Source: Dipteris shenzhenensis
Taxonomy: Eukaryota; Polypodiophyta; Polypodiopsida; Gleicheniales
Direction: 5' to 3' (one strand)
Length of the DNA stretch: 64,000 nt
NCBI GenBank assembly: GCA_047967505.1
Contig: CM106541.1
Shown here in pieces: positions 10,480 through 20,024 of this stretch. A program made the translations under genes and the position numbers. The stretch's first letter is position 1. Each line of letters begins with the position of its first letter. The notes beneath the pieces are model-generated. The model saw nothing but the letters and a program-made list of their open reading frames with translations. It had not been told where the DNA came from and did not search any database.

Positions 10480-11870
10480 TTGGCACCATAACGACTATTT
10501 GCAAGGGAAGGTGGAGAGATAAATGAGCATTGAGGACATGAAAGGCCAACGGACAAGAGCTACTTCATCCACTCGCCATGTTTTGTACGCTTTGGTTGTC
10601 CACTTCCTCTCCATCGCTTGGATCAGCAAGTATCGCAAGAACTTCCTGCTTGGATCCGCAAGCATCGCTCAGATCAGTAAGCATCGCAATAGTTTCCTGC
10701 TCGGATCAGAAAGCATCGCAACGTGCAGAAGGAAGAGGTAGCTGTCCAGGTTTGTTGCGTATCTAATTGTTTTCCACTTCAATTGGCTTTTGCTACGTCT
10801 TTAATCAGGCTGCAACTAGGGAAGAAGATAGGGAAAGCCACGATATGGGGAGAGTTGGTCCTGACTGCAAACGGGACTATTTTTGCATCAAAATATCTTG
10901 TTTCGAGAGAACGGAGCTCCATTCAAAGCTAAGGTAGCTTACTTTGTTTTGCAAGCTCAAAGCAAGGGAATATCAGATCAGGAGTCAATCTCAGTCTGTC
11001 GGTGTGTACTATATCTTTGGGAACGATACGAGAAGCTGTTTAGTCAAGGAAATAACTTCCCATCAGATTTCAACTCCAGTAGGAGAGTCCTTAGAGATAT
11101 CGGCATGCGGTATCCTTCGCCAGCATAGCTTCTACATTCGAGGGGGACTTACACAGAGAATCCAAAATAGATTGGTGGTGATGGGCATTTTGTCATTCAG
11201 GGGGCGGCAAAGTTCTTGCTCTACATTCTTATGACTGCCATCGGCAATCATGTTTCAAATGGCACCTTAGCAGGTGGTAGGGAGACTGTCATCCATGTCT
11301 TTCTTGAGTTTTGATCTTTTGCTAATGCTTGTGGGTGCATTCACCAATTACCTCGAAGGAAGAATTAACGTTGCCTTTTCTTCCGAAGCTATTGTCCATT
11401 GTTGATCATTCGCCACATTTTGAAGAAGAGCAATCTGTGTTGCACAACGACCTTTTTACAGCCCTGAGGTCTTCCATGTTTGAGGAACAAGAAAGGCTCT
11501 CTTTCGATCGTCTGAGAAGTTCTTAGAGAGTCTACGTGACTAATTGACATTGGAAAGCTTCAAGTTCATCTGATCAAAACGAATTATAATATTGAAGTCG
11601 GAGAAGAAACAAGTGGAAAGAGGATCAAAGCAGTGATAAGCGTCGTGATTCTTCAATTGTTGATCTAAAAGGCGAGCAACCATGCTTAAACAATAGACTC
11701 TTGGAGGAGCGAGACTACGAAGCATAGATTTTGATTGGCATACATTCTGAAATACAAGGCGGAATGGATTGTAAGGTGAAGCAGAAGAAATCAAAACAAA
11801 ATGGAAGCAAGTGCAGATAAGAATTGAGGATACGAGAAGAGGTGGAGAGGGGCGAAAGAGCAAGCAGAGA
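10480..11870 (+). pseudogene. Possible decayed coding region, unrecognised
   Basis: Successive plus-strand frames switch every 150-250 bases and keep protein-like composition: 10523-10741, 10883-11128 (for example 'ISVCRCVLYLWERYEKLFSQ'), 11329-11526 ('HNDLFTALRSSMFEEQERLSFDRL'), then a Lys/Arg/Glu-rich stretch to about 11870 with scattered stops. At about 10620-10735 a roughly 50-base unit containing 'ggatcagcaagtatcgcaag' is repeated two to three times. No domain was recognised and continuity between the pieces is an inference. Confidence 0.25.
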
Positions 11871-12012
11871 TTAGGTCCAGATAGCGACTAAAAAGGCAGG
11901 TCTGTATGCATCTTGCTGGTAGGACCGAAGCGCATAAATCTTTAAATCCAACTGGCTGATATTGTGTAAGAAGTTAAAAAGCGTCTCGAATAAGTCCCAA
12001 CGGCATGAGCCG

Positions 12013-12140
12013 GTGAGAGAGAGAGAGAGAGAGAAAGAGAGAGCTGAAGATGCCTTTCAACTACTCCACTCAGAACTTCCCCTCTCATCCCCTTTCCACC
12101 ACTCCACTCAAAACTTCCCCTCTCATCCCTTGAGGGGATG
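12013..12140. repeat. (GA)n microsatellite and a 42-bp tandem duplication
   Basis: A run of 'gagaga' repeats spans about 12015-12042. Directly after it, 'ctactccactcagaacttcccctctcatccc' type sequence occurs twice in tandem (about 12060 and 12105). No gene is involved. Confidence 0.75.
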
Positions 12141-12529
12141 GGTCCCTTGCTTTCACCCTTCCAAACCTAGAGCTTTCTCAATGCAAGCACCACCATAGTC
12201 AAACTGTGTGTTTCCGCTACATGTCACACACCGTGCCCACGATAGCAAGTTTGCCAAATCACTAGAAGAGTGGGGTGTGAAAGCAATTGGGAAAGCCAAA
12301 CTAAAAGACAAGAAGATGTTCTAAATCTATCATGAAATTTTATGAAACTAAATTCAGAGTGAATTAATCTGATCCTGTAAGAGCAGTAGGGTTGAAATTG
12401 GATCACAATATTGCTCTAGAACTTTGGTTGAATACACTATGTTATGTCACGAACTTGCGCTCCCATTAGCAAATTTTTCCAAGAGAGATGCGCTCTATCG
12501 TAATATGTATCACAAGAAATTTGGGACCT

Positions 12530-13235
12530 GTTCCCATACGAGTTTGTCACATGGGCTTCCTTTTACTCCCACGTTATTAATTTTCTCGTGTTTTATTCCG
12601 ACATGGGAATCCCTATTGAAAATGGAAATTTTAAAAACCCTTGTGTTAAAACTCAATATTCTCACATGGGAGTTGTTATGCGACCATGAATCTCACATTT
12701 TCCCATATGGGAATATCCAACGTTCATATCGTCTTAAGGGAAATCAAAATTCCCATATGAGAATTACATATTGCTATACTCCCACAGTATTAATTTTCCC
12801 TTTTCTATTCCCGCATGGGAATCTCTTTCCACATTATGCCATACAATATTCCCACATGGGAATCTCTTTTCACATTATGCCATACGGGAAACTTAAACTC
12901 CCATATGTGAATATCCAATTTTCATATCATCTCAATAAATTCCCATGTGAGAATTAGAGATTACAACATTAATAGTACTCCCACATCATTAATTTTTTCC
13001 TTGTTCTATTCCCACATTAAAAATTAGAGATTACAACATTAATAGTACTCCCACATCATTAATTTTTTCCTTGTTCTATTCCCACATTAAAAATGAAAAT
13101 TTAGAAAACATTCTCACATGGGAGTTTTCATGCAGTCATGATTCGCATATGGGAATCTTAATCTCCCATATAGGAGTATTCAATGTTCATATCATGTTAA
13201 GGGAAATCGAAAGTCCCATATGAGAATTAGATACA
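12530..13235. other. Second palindrome cluster (TTCCCATATGGGAA type)
   Basis: About 700 bases hold 15 or more variants of the palindrome TTCCCATATGGGAA, for example TTCCCATATGGGAA (about 12702), TCCCATATGAGAATT, TTCCCACATGGGAA, TCCCATATGTGAAT, CCCATGTGAGAATT and CTCACATGGGAG. The flanking words (tcatatc, ttaattttccc, gttctattcccac) also recur loosely. A 177-codon frame crosses the cluster but simply translates the repeats. The organisation mirrors the cluster at 3530-4315 with a different core. Confidence 0.6.
12952..13091. repeat. Exact-looking 70-bp tandem duplication
   Basis: The unit starting 'aattagagattacaacatta' at 12952 is repeated at 13022 with essentially no differences through 'cccacattaaaa'. 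It lies inside the second palindrome cluster and must be much younger than the divergence between the palindrome variants. Confidence 0.85.
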
Positions 13236-13239
13236 GATA

Positions 13240-14290
13240 GATTTTTCTCTTCACTCACCCATTGTCATGTGTAAACATTCCACAAATATCCTCGATCCAA
13301 TCTTGTGTAAAAATTGTAGTTTTTCTCACTTGAGTATCCTCCGTAGCAAGATCCATAAAATGTAAATACGATCTTACAATGTGCGCTATGGTGTATGCAA
13401 AACAATGAAGCCATATACCAACTGAAGCCTTATACCAATCCAGACTTAGTTCCTGTTAATGGCGCTGGTTTTTATCCTGAGCAATACTAGGCAAACTCTT
13501 AAATGTTCACGTTAACTCATGACACTAATTTCAATAGCATATTTTTAACATCAGTGCCAATAAACCGATGGCCTGCAGATTCCTGAAAGTCGATCAAATA
13601 AACCAAAGCACTATCACAACGAAACACTGTTAGTAAAAGTAACACCTTACTGGAAAACAAACCAGCTATTATTTCAAAAAACTAAGTTGAAGAGCCCTGA
13701 TTTACTAAATCCATCAATTTAAGGCGTCCTCAGCAAAATCAAGGAGGTAGCAAAGGCCACGCAATAAATCTGCTGTGTTGTCAATTTGTGGAGGCAGTAG
13801 GAACCCAAAACATCTGCTCAAAAGGCATTATGGGTGACCAAAATACTAGATACACTGAACTGATTCAAGTCCTGCTCAGAAATTTGAAAACAACAATGCA
13901 GAACCCACAAAAGGTCCTGCATCTCCCTAGCAATACATGCCTGGAAGAACCCCAGACTTTGCAACACAATAGAATGATGACACACCATTACAAAATGCTG
14001 CTTCACCGTCCATAAGGTGCATTATATGTTAAATTGAAAATATTCCTCTCCATCTGCTGGGTCCATGTGGATTTCAACTCAAAAGCTAGCAGCTGAATGC
14101 AAGTAGAAAATTTTAAGACAAGCCAAGATATTACAGCCAAGCTCCTCGCTTTCAACTGCAGTGTGCATCCTCCGATGGACCCATGCCTAGATCGGGCTTG
14201 ATTTTCAAATCGGGTGGCTGCAAATGTGGTCAACTTAGATATCGACCCAGCTCAATGCATTAGCTAGAATTGACAACAATGAGAATAAAG
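13240..14290. other. No recognisable gene
   Basis: AT-rich sequence between the palindrome cluster and the RabE-like exons. The missing last exon of the Rab gene (hypervariable tail and C-terminal Cys pair) would be expected here on the minus strand, but I could not find a convincing one. Confidence 0.4.
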
Positions 14291-14299
14291 AGAACTCAC

Positions 14300-15395
14300 T
14301 TCAGGTTTAGAGTTAGTATCTGCAAGCCGCAGCTTTATATCCCTTGCAATGGCGAAAAATGTCTCCTTAACACTTTTGTTTGTTTTGGCACTCTGCCCCC
14401 AAAAGAAGTAGCGGACAATTGACAAAATTAATACTGACAACTGATGCAACTAAAACGACATATTACCATAAAACAACATCTGCCTTTGAAATTTCCATCC
14501 ACGAGACGTTCAGCTATTTCCAGCTTACAAGAGAGCCCACTCACAGTTTCCAAAAACTTGATTCCAAACTCATCTGCAAGTGCTTGACCAAGTGACGTGG
14601 GCACAGCCTGTCAAACCAAGAAACTGACAATGAAAGACTCTGGCCTATGAAAATCTGAACAAGACTTAAATAGAGAAGTGTCTAAAGCATTCCTTATACC
14701 CCATGTCATGTGCCATATGAAAATCTTTCCAATCTAAATTGGACTTAAACAGAGAACTGTATGAATCAAGATCTCCTAAAGAGAAAACCTACCCTCTTGC
14801 TCTCATCCATATCTGCCTTGTTACCGATCAAAACTTTGTTTACATTGTCAGAAGCATTTTGTTCAATTTCTTGCAGTTTCAGATATCTTGAATTGTAGAC
14901 GTTAAGTACAAAAAAACTAGCACCCAGAAACCATACAAATGTTTCCAATAAGTAATGAAGGATATTATGAAAGGATGATACGTCCGTCACATCGTATACG
15001 AGAAGGATTCCCATGGCTCCTTGATAATATGCTGGAAAAAAAAAACGATTTGCGTAGCAATAAAACCATCACGGCTCCTGTAAATGAACAAGGTAATCTA
15101 TAGTCTCTTCAATTTCCTACCTGTGGTAATAATCTGAAATCGTTCTTGGCCAGCAGTATCCCAAATACATTTCCCATAAAGCTCGACCATCCTTATTTTA
15201 ATACATTTCCCATAAAGCTCGACCATCCTTATTTTGAAGTCTATTCTGAAATGTGACCAATGATGAATTAGACTCCCGATCCATGCGCATATTAAGTAGA
15301 TCAAATGATTGTCTTGTTTTACCCTATGGTAGTGATGAAGCCTGTCGTGAAAGAATCATCCGAAAAGCGTGGTAGAAGACAACTCTTCCCAACAC
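14300..15395 (-). pseudogene. RabE/Rab8-type small GTPase, broken, first and last exons missing
   Basis: Six exon-like blocks on the minus strand encode successive parts of a plant RabE (Rab8) GTPase. 15323-15395 carries the P-loop 'GVGKSCLL' and switch I 'FITTIG'. 15121-15245 carries 'IDFKIR' and 'WDTAGQERF'. About 14956-15031 reads '[17 protein letters not shown]'. About 14793-14872 reads '[25 protein letters not shown]'. 14545-14607 reads 'AVPTSLGQALADEFGIKF'. 14300-14392 reads 'SAKTNKSVKETFFAIARDIK'. Most junctions keep GT/AG signals (GTGAGT twice, a T-rich acceptor before 15031). Defects: the phase after switch I is one base short, exon 3 has an in-frame 36-bp tandem duplication that replaces the segment before 'WDTAGQ', the donor after 'FHNI' is lost, and no N-terminal or prenylated C-terminal exon is seen. 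RabE proteins act in post-Golgi vesicle traffic; this copy should be inactive. It lies directly downstream, on the same strand, of a transposase, so capture is possible. Confidence 0.85.
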
Positions 15396-15439
15396 CTGCC
15401 ACGAATGTACACATTTCACCACACATGCAATGCTCAAAA

Positions 15440-15710
15440 TCATGAAGCATTCCTTATGCCCCATGTCACTTGCCATGTCAAAACTTTGTTTACATTGTCA
15501 GAAGCATTCTGTTCAATTTCTTGCAGTTTTGGATACCTTGAAATTCAGACGTTAGCTGTATGGCATTAATGAAGTACATCCATGAAATACTCCATCTGGA
15601 AACAATTTGTTATTTCCTTATCAGCCTGAGGGTGTATGGCATTAATGAAGTACATCCATGAAATACTCCATCTGGAAACAATTTGTTATTTCCTTATCAG
15701 CCTGCTTTAC
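15440..15710. repeat. Partial Rab duplication and a 76-bp tandem repeat
   Basis: 15447-15556 repeats pieces found at about 14686-14900, including the start of the Rab exon '[14 protein letters not shown]'. Immediately after, a segment beginning 'gtatggcattaatgaagtac' occurs at 15558 and 15634 with no visible differences over about 70 bases. These are recent local duplications between the Rab remnant and the transposase. Confidence 0.8.
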
Positions 15711-15838
15711 CTCTGCGTGGAGAAAAAATATGTTCAAACAATACGATCACTTTCTTACTTTCCTGAAGACATGGAGGGCACAACCTTTGGAGTATATGAT
15801 CAAGAAAACATCGGACAACTTACCTATGAAGTAATGAA

Positions 15839-17029
15839 TCACATTTGTTGTACTGCTAGATTTGAGTCATTTGCCCAATCTTTTCCACCAATGCCATTTG
15901 GCTCAGGAGGTAGTAAAAGATAGGCACGCAGCATCAAATAAATATCACAATATCCTTGACAAGCACCCGCGAATAATGTCAAAGGCATGACCGTATAACA
16001 AATAACAAAGCGGCTCATAGCCATGTTCTCCAAACACGTGGTTTTGAGTGAGAAAGGGAATGATAAGACCTCTACAGCAATAGAAATTCCAAAATAAGAC
16101 ACACCCTTCTTGGGATTCAATAAAAAGGCCACATACCTGCAATTCCTCTATAATGCTACTCTTTGTAGTTCCCAAAGAAAAAAATTCAAAAAGGTTGATG
16201 ATCTTGTGTCTACACAAAAGAAATTCAGAAGTTAGTAACAAATTCTGAAAATCCACAATACTGCAAAATAAATATAGTTTCACTTACCAATTCATTGTTC
16301 ACTTGTTGCCATTTTGTTGGAATGACATTATCCTCATTATAATTATGCATAGTAATTTTCTCTACAACTCTGAAATTATGTAATAAAATCAAGCAGCAAT
16401 TCCAATGCAGCCATTCATGACTTTCACTTTCAACTGTCCATAAATTCAAAGCCCTTGTACGACAGCATAGCCATGCAAGCTGAACCTTTTTACTTTCCAC
16501 ATGAACTTTCCGAATACAAGCTTCCTAGAATTGATATGTGCTCCTCCTTGCCAAGACAAGATCTCCAACCTCCAACCATGGAGGGGCACAACCTAGGGGC
16601 ACAACCTGGCAATCTTGGCTGCAGCAATCGACCATGGATATTGTGATCTTTTAACTCATAAGCTATAAACCCACCTTCTCCTTTGTTGTGCAATAAGAAG
16701 AACTTATGCGTGATGGTACCGATATGTTTAATACCACTAAAGACATTTGACCCTTCTATGACACTCAATCCTGTGATTGCATCTACATGCACATTGTCTC
16801 CATTTTGCTCAAAGAAACTCGCAGAGAAAAAAACAGACATCTCACGCTTAAACTCATGTGCAAAACTTGTAATTATTCTGCCTTTCCACAACATCATTTG
16901 CATACATTTACAAATGACATATTCCCCAACGCTATACTTCTCTCCTTTGTAAAATAATTTAGTATAGGGTACTACAGGTCTGGGAAAATGCATTTCATCA
17001 CTCTCCATACATCTGCCACCTGATAACAT
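15839..17029 (-). pseudogene. Transposase C-terminal blocks
   Basis: 17029-16490 (179 codons) contains 'FYKGEKYSVGEYVIC', 'KGRIITSFAHEFKREMSVFFSASFF' and 'HKFFLL', consistent with the C-terminal barrel domain in this transposase class. Further frames (16500-16225, 16283-15945, 16132-15839) continue in shifted registers without motifs I recognise. Exon limits are uncertain. Confidence 0.4.
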
Positions 17030-17154
17030 TGCATCACAATCCTTGCTTCCTTATCATTCAACATGCGAGTCTTGGATTTTTTCTCTCTTATCAAAATGCC
17101 TTTCTCATTTGCCAAGCTCTTACAAGGACAAGACGGTAGTTTGTTAAGACTTGA

Positions 17155-17478
17155 CTAGCACTCCCTTGCAGATTCTAGAGATGATGTTACCAGAATGCAT
17201 GCCTTGTGCCAATGTGGACAATCAAAGGGATTCCTTGCTGTGTTCATACATCCTTCCAGTACGACCAATAGGCCATGAATAAGAGAGAAGCATCGTTGAG
17301 GTGGCATCAATCCATCCTTATCAATCTCTAGTTGAAACAAGACACGTGTCAACAACAATCTACATTGATATTGTGCGTAGGTCATTTCATTGAATCTATT
17401 ATTTGTAGGTATGCTCAAAAGACTTGAGGTGCTTCTCTCAAATACGTAGCACCAAAAAACATCATGATTTAATATCAT
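17155..17478 (-). pseudogene. Transposase block with FWCYVFER and STNN-like motif
   Basis: The frame begins 'NHDVFWCYVFERSTSSLLSIPTNNRFNEMTYAQYQCR', matching the segment of tnp2-like transposases where 'FWCYxFER' is followed by a 'TNN' loop and a Tyr/Cys-rich helix. It is separated from the core block by about 180 bases of AT-rich sequence that may be an intron. Around 17490-17690 a 120-base segment is tandemly duplicated ('tttctrcaaaacctatga' twice). Confidence 0.5.
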
Positions 17479-17656
17479 CTAACATTTCTGCAAAACCTAT
17501 GAGCATAAATCCATTGTTCAAATTAGTTTCCACTTTAACTACATGGCAACATTACAATTAGAAATATCATGATTTTCGCTGCAAGCCAAATATTATTTAA
17601 TATTTCTACAAAACCTATGAACATAAATCCATTGATCAAATTAGTCTTCACTTTGA

Positions 17657-18718
17657 CTACATGACAACATTACAATTAGAAACATGTTGAACATGAATCA
17701 TACCTGCCACATGTTCTAAAGGGGAAGAATTAGGGCCATAGTGTTCCTCTGTTAAAATGCGCCATGCCAATAAAATATTTCGGACTACCTCCATGTCCTC
17801 AATAGACCAACCTTTTTCTCTGCTGTAATTATAGAAGATGTGTGCTATATCCACGACCAACATCCCAATATCAATATCTTCCCTAGGGATTTCTTCCACC
17901 ACATTCATGATGTATGGAAGACACCATTGCACTAGCTTTTGATATTCTTCAGCTTTGAAAGAGCTATAGTATTTGCTTGGTTGACTTGGCCACCGTCCTT
18001 CATGTAATAAACTCTTTGGAATAGCTGTTTTCACCTCCAAAGCAGCTGCATCAATGCCCTTTAACATTCGATTTGATGCCCTGCTGAAAATTCCCTTGAT
18101 ATAATTTTTGAAAACATTTAATGGAAGTACATGCATAACTAGATCTCTTGACAAGTCAAATCCCTACATGTGATAAAACTGCCAGAGTATGGATTCACCC
18201 AACAAGCCAACATTCCTTAGGATAACCTTTGCATCCTCCTTTGTGGCTGCCCTTCTAGAAATTCTTATGCTTTTATACATATCATCAACACTTCTCTTTT
18301 GTAGTGGATATCGCCCTTGTAATCTATTCATGTCATACATGTATCGGCCTACTCTTCTAGGTCCTTCTGAGTAAGATGCATAGGGTTTATCATGTCTACA
18401 AAAACTTTGACCTCCATTCATTACACATCCTATTTTACATTGAGCTGGATGATCTCTAGTCCACAGCATGAGCATTGTTCGTAATAGCAAAACTTTGCCA
18501 TTATTACTGACCGGTAATCCTTCATAGATATGATCAAAAGGAACATCATAATTCACCTCAAAACCATTTATAAATGATGACTCTAGCTCTAATGCAAGAG
18601 GTGTCAAAAAAGATCCAAGGACATCTCCATACTTCTTCTCCATTTCAATTTGAGAAAAGGGAAAAAACAAAATAGGTAATGCACCGATGCATGATTGTTT
18701 ACCTCCAGTCAAGAACAC
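17657..18718 (-). pseudogene. Transposase core block with one in-frame TAG
   Basis: Two open stretches (18718-18164 and 18154-17657) are in the same frame, separated only by a TAG at about 18164. Recognisable elements are 'VFLTGGKQSC', 'LTPLALELESSFINGFEV', 'LLLRTMLMLWTRDHPAQCKIGCVMNGG' (the tnp2 segment preceding the Cys/His motif), 'YDMNRLQGRYPLQKRSVDDM', and after the stop 'SRDLVMHVLPLNVFKNYIKGIF', equivalent to the 'RDVPVDPMH' motif of the family. The stop lies between two strongly conserved parts and must be a mutation. Confidence 0.6.
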
Positions 18719-18904
18719 AATAGAGACAGCTGCACTCTCTTTTTGAGTAGTTGCAGCAGCTTAAAAACCATCTCAAATGACATATTATGGCTAGGTTTCT
18801 AGGATCTCCCTGAAATATCATAATTTGGAATATTAATAGCAAAACACTTGTATGATGAGACATATAGACTGTTTTTTTAATAGTTTAAAGAATCATCACC
18901 TGAA

Positions 18905-19381
18905 TCATAACCTTCTTTGCTTGAACCTTTGCTCTACACTTGGAACATGAGAGAGACATGAGCAAACATATTGGTTCTCTTCTTCTTTCCAACCATCTAC
19001 AAGCTCATGACTTCTCAATTCCGGAGGAAAAGCCTTGTATATCATTTGACATTTAAAATTTGAACAAACAACAGGAGCTTCCCAATATGTGTTTGGATCC
19101 CAAAAGCTTTGACACAATCTTGTTTTTTCCCCATCCCAAAACTGATTAATATATTTAGGCCTTTCTGAAACTCCCTTCCCCAACCATCTATCTCTACACC
19201 ACCACATCTCAAGAAGGTCATGACAAAATGTTCTACTTTTACAAAGCAACCTAGCTTGTTCTAAAAAAGAAATATAGTGAAAAGACACCATATCTCTCCT
19301 AGGCTTGCCACACTTACCACATTTTTCACAGCATGTATCACAATCACGTTTAAGCCTTCTAGAAGGTCCAATTTCGCACAT
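18905..19381 (-). pseudogene. Transposase Cys-rich block
   Basis: The block starts with a C-X2-C-X2-C-X2-C-like string ('CDTCCEKCGKCGK'), then 'VSFHYISFLEQARLL' and 'PKYINQFWDGEKTRLCQSFWDP', the position where tnp2-like proteins have a conserved 'DG' and 'W/F-DP' pair. The frame meets TGA at 18905, but a donor (AAGAAG/GTTATG) just before it and an acceptor (TATTTCAG/GGAG) near 18811 would remove the stop. Confidence 0.55.
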
Positions 19382-19968
19382 TTTAAAACATTAGCATCGT
19401 AAGAATCTTCTAGGCTCGGACTAAGAACTTCCGGCTCATGCTTGGCATTTTCATCCCCAATGCAGATATGCCATAGATAAGGCATTACCATGCCTAGGTC
19501 CTTGTACAATGAGACAAGCTCTTTCCAATTGTTTGGTAATTGAATATTGTTAACTCTTCTATCCCAACCTATACTCTTGTGTACAAGAAGTGATGTTAGA
19601 GATGGTTTGTAATCTCTTCCCACATGTCTCTTGCCAAATAGAAGCCATATCAAGTCATCCTGCATCTTTACCGGTGCCTTGTGGTGGTCACAAATTGATT
19701 GAAATTGTAAGAAGCAATTGAAAATGTCATTATCCAAGTGTGTCTTGCTTGAACCTTCACTAGAACTAGCAATATTGCATGTCAGAAAATGACAATCGCC
19801 ACTGCCTTCATCTGATACAAGAAAGAAAGCATCATGATCAGCATATATAAAGCCCAAGAACATTAGATACACCTTAGCTTGTAAGATAGTTTGAAGCCCA
19901 AGAACAGTAGAGCCTGAAAACAAGGAGGCACGTTTTTTATGAAAAAGAAAGGAGTCAAAGAACACCAT
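19261..19968 (-). pseudogene. Transposase N-terminal block
   Basis: The frame contains 'HKSIGWDRRVNNIQLPNNWKE' and 'LGMVMPYLWHICIGDENAKHEPEVL', where this family has a conserved helical N-terminal region ending in a Cys-rich motif. Its last 30 codons are out of frame: the true continuation ('CEIGPSRRLKRDCDTCCEKC') is in the neighbouring frame, so a one-base shift lies at the TTTTAAAA run near 19385. An ATG is available at the right end, but the original start may lie further upstream, now replaced by satellite repeat. Confidence 0.55.
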
Positions 19969-20024
19969 AGAACAAAATAGGCATAGATCAAAGAGGAAAG
20001 GTCACATGTAAAGTAGATCACACA

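Larger units (their letters stand above)
15839..19968 (-). mobile_element. Decayed tnp2/CACTA-like DNA transposase gene
   Basis: At least seven consecutive minus-strand blocks read as one large transposase of the tnp2 type found in CACTA and related KDZ/Plavaka-like elements. In order they are an N-terminal region (19968-19261), a Cys-rich block, the catalytic-region block with 'LRTMLMLWTRDHPAQCKIGC', a helical block, a block with 'DVFWCYVFERSTSSLLSIPTNNR', and a C-terminal barrel-like block ('YSVGEYVICKCMQ'). Family assignment rests on the order of these motifs and my memory of the family, so it is moderate. The gene is broken by at least two frameshifts, one in-frame TAG and gaps; one plausible roughly 100-base intron (about 18811-18910) is seen. 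I could not identify CACTA termini. The satellite array starts just upstream of its 5' end and the Rab exons lie downstream. Confidence 0.6.

Noticed and set aside
12424-12957. 177-codon open frame
   Set aside because: It runs through the palindrome cluster and owes its length to repeated 'cccatatggga' words; no protein-like segments.
15636-15923. 95-codon plus-strand frame opposite the transposase end
   Set aside because: Its first part is the 76-bp tandem repeat and the rest is antisense to transposase frames; no motif.
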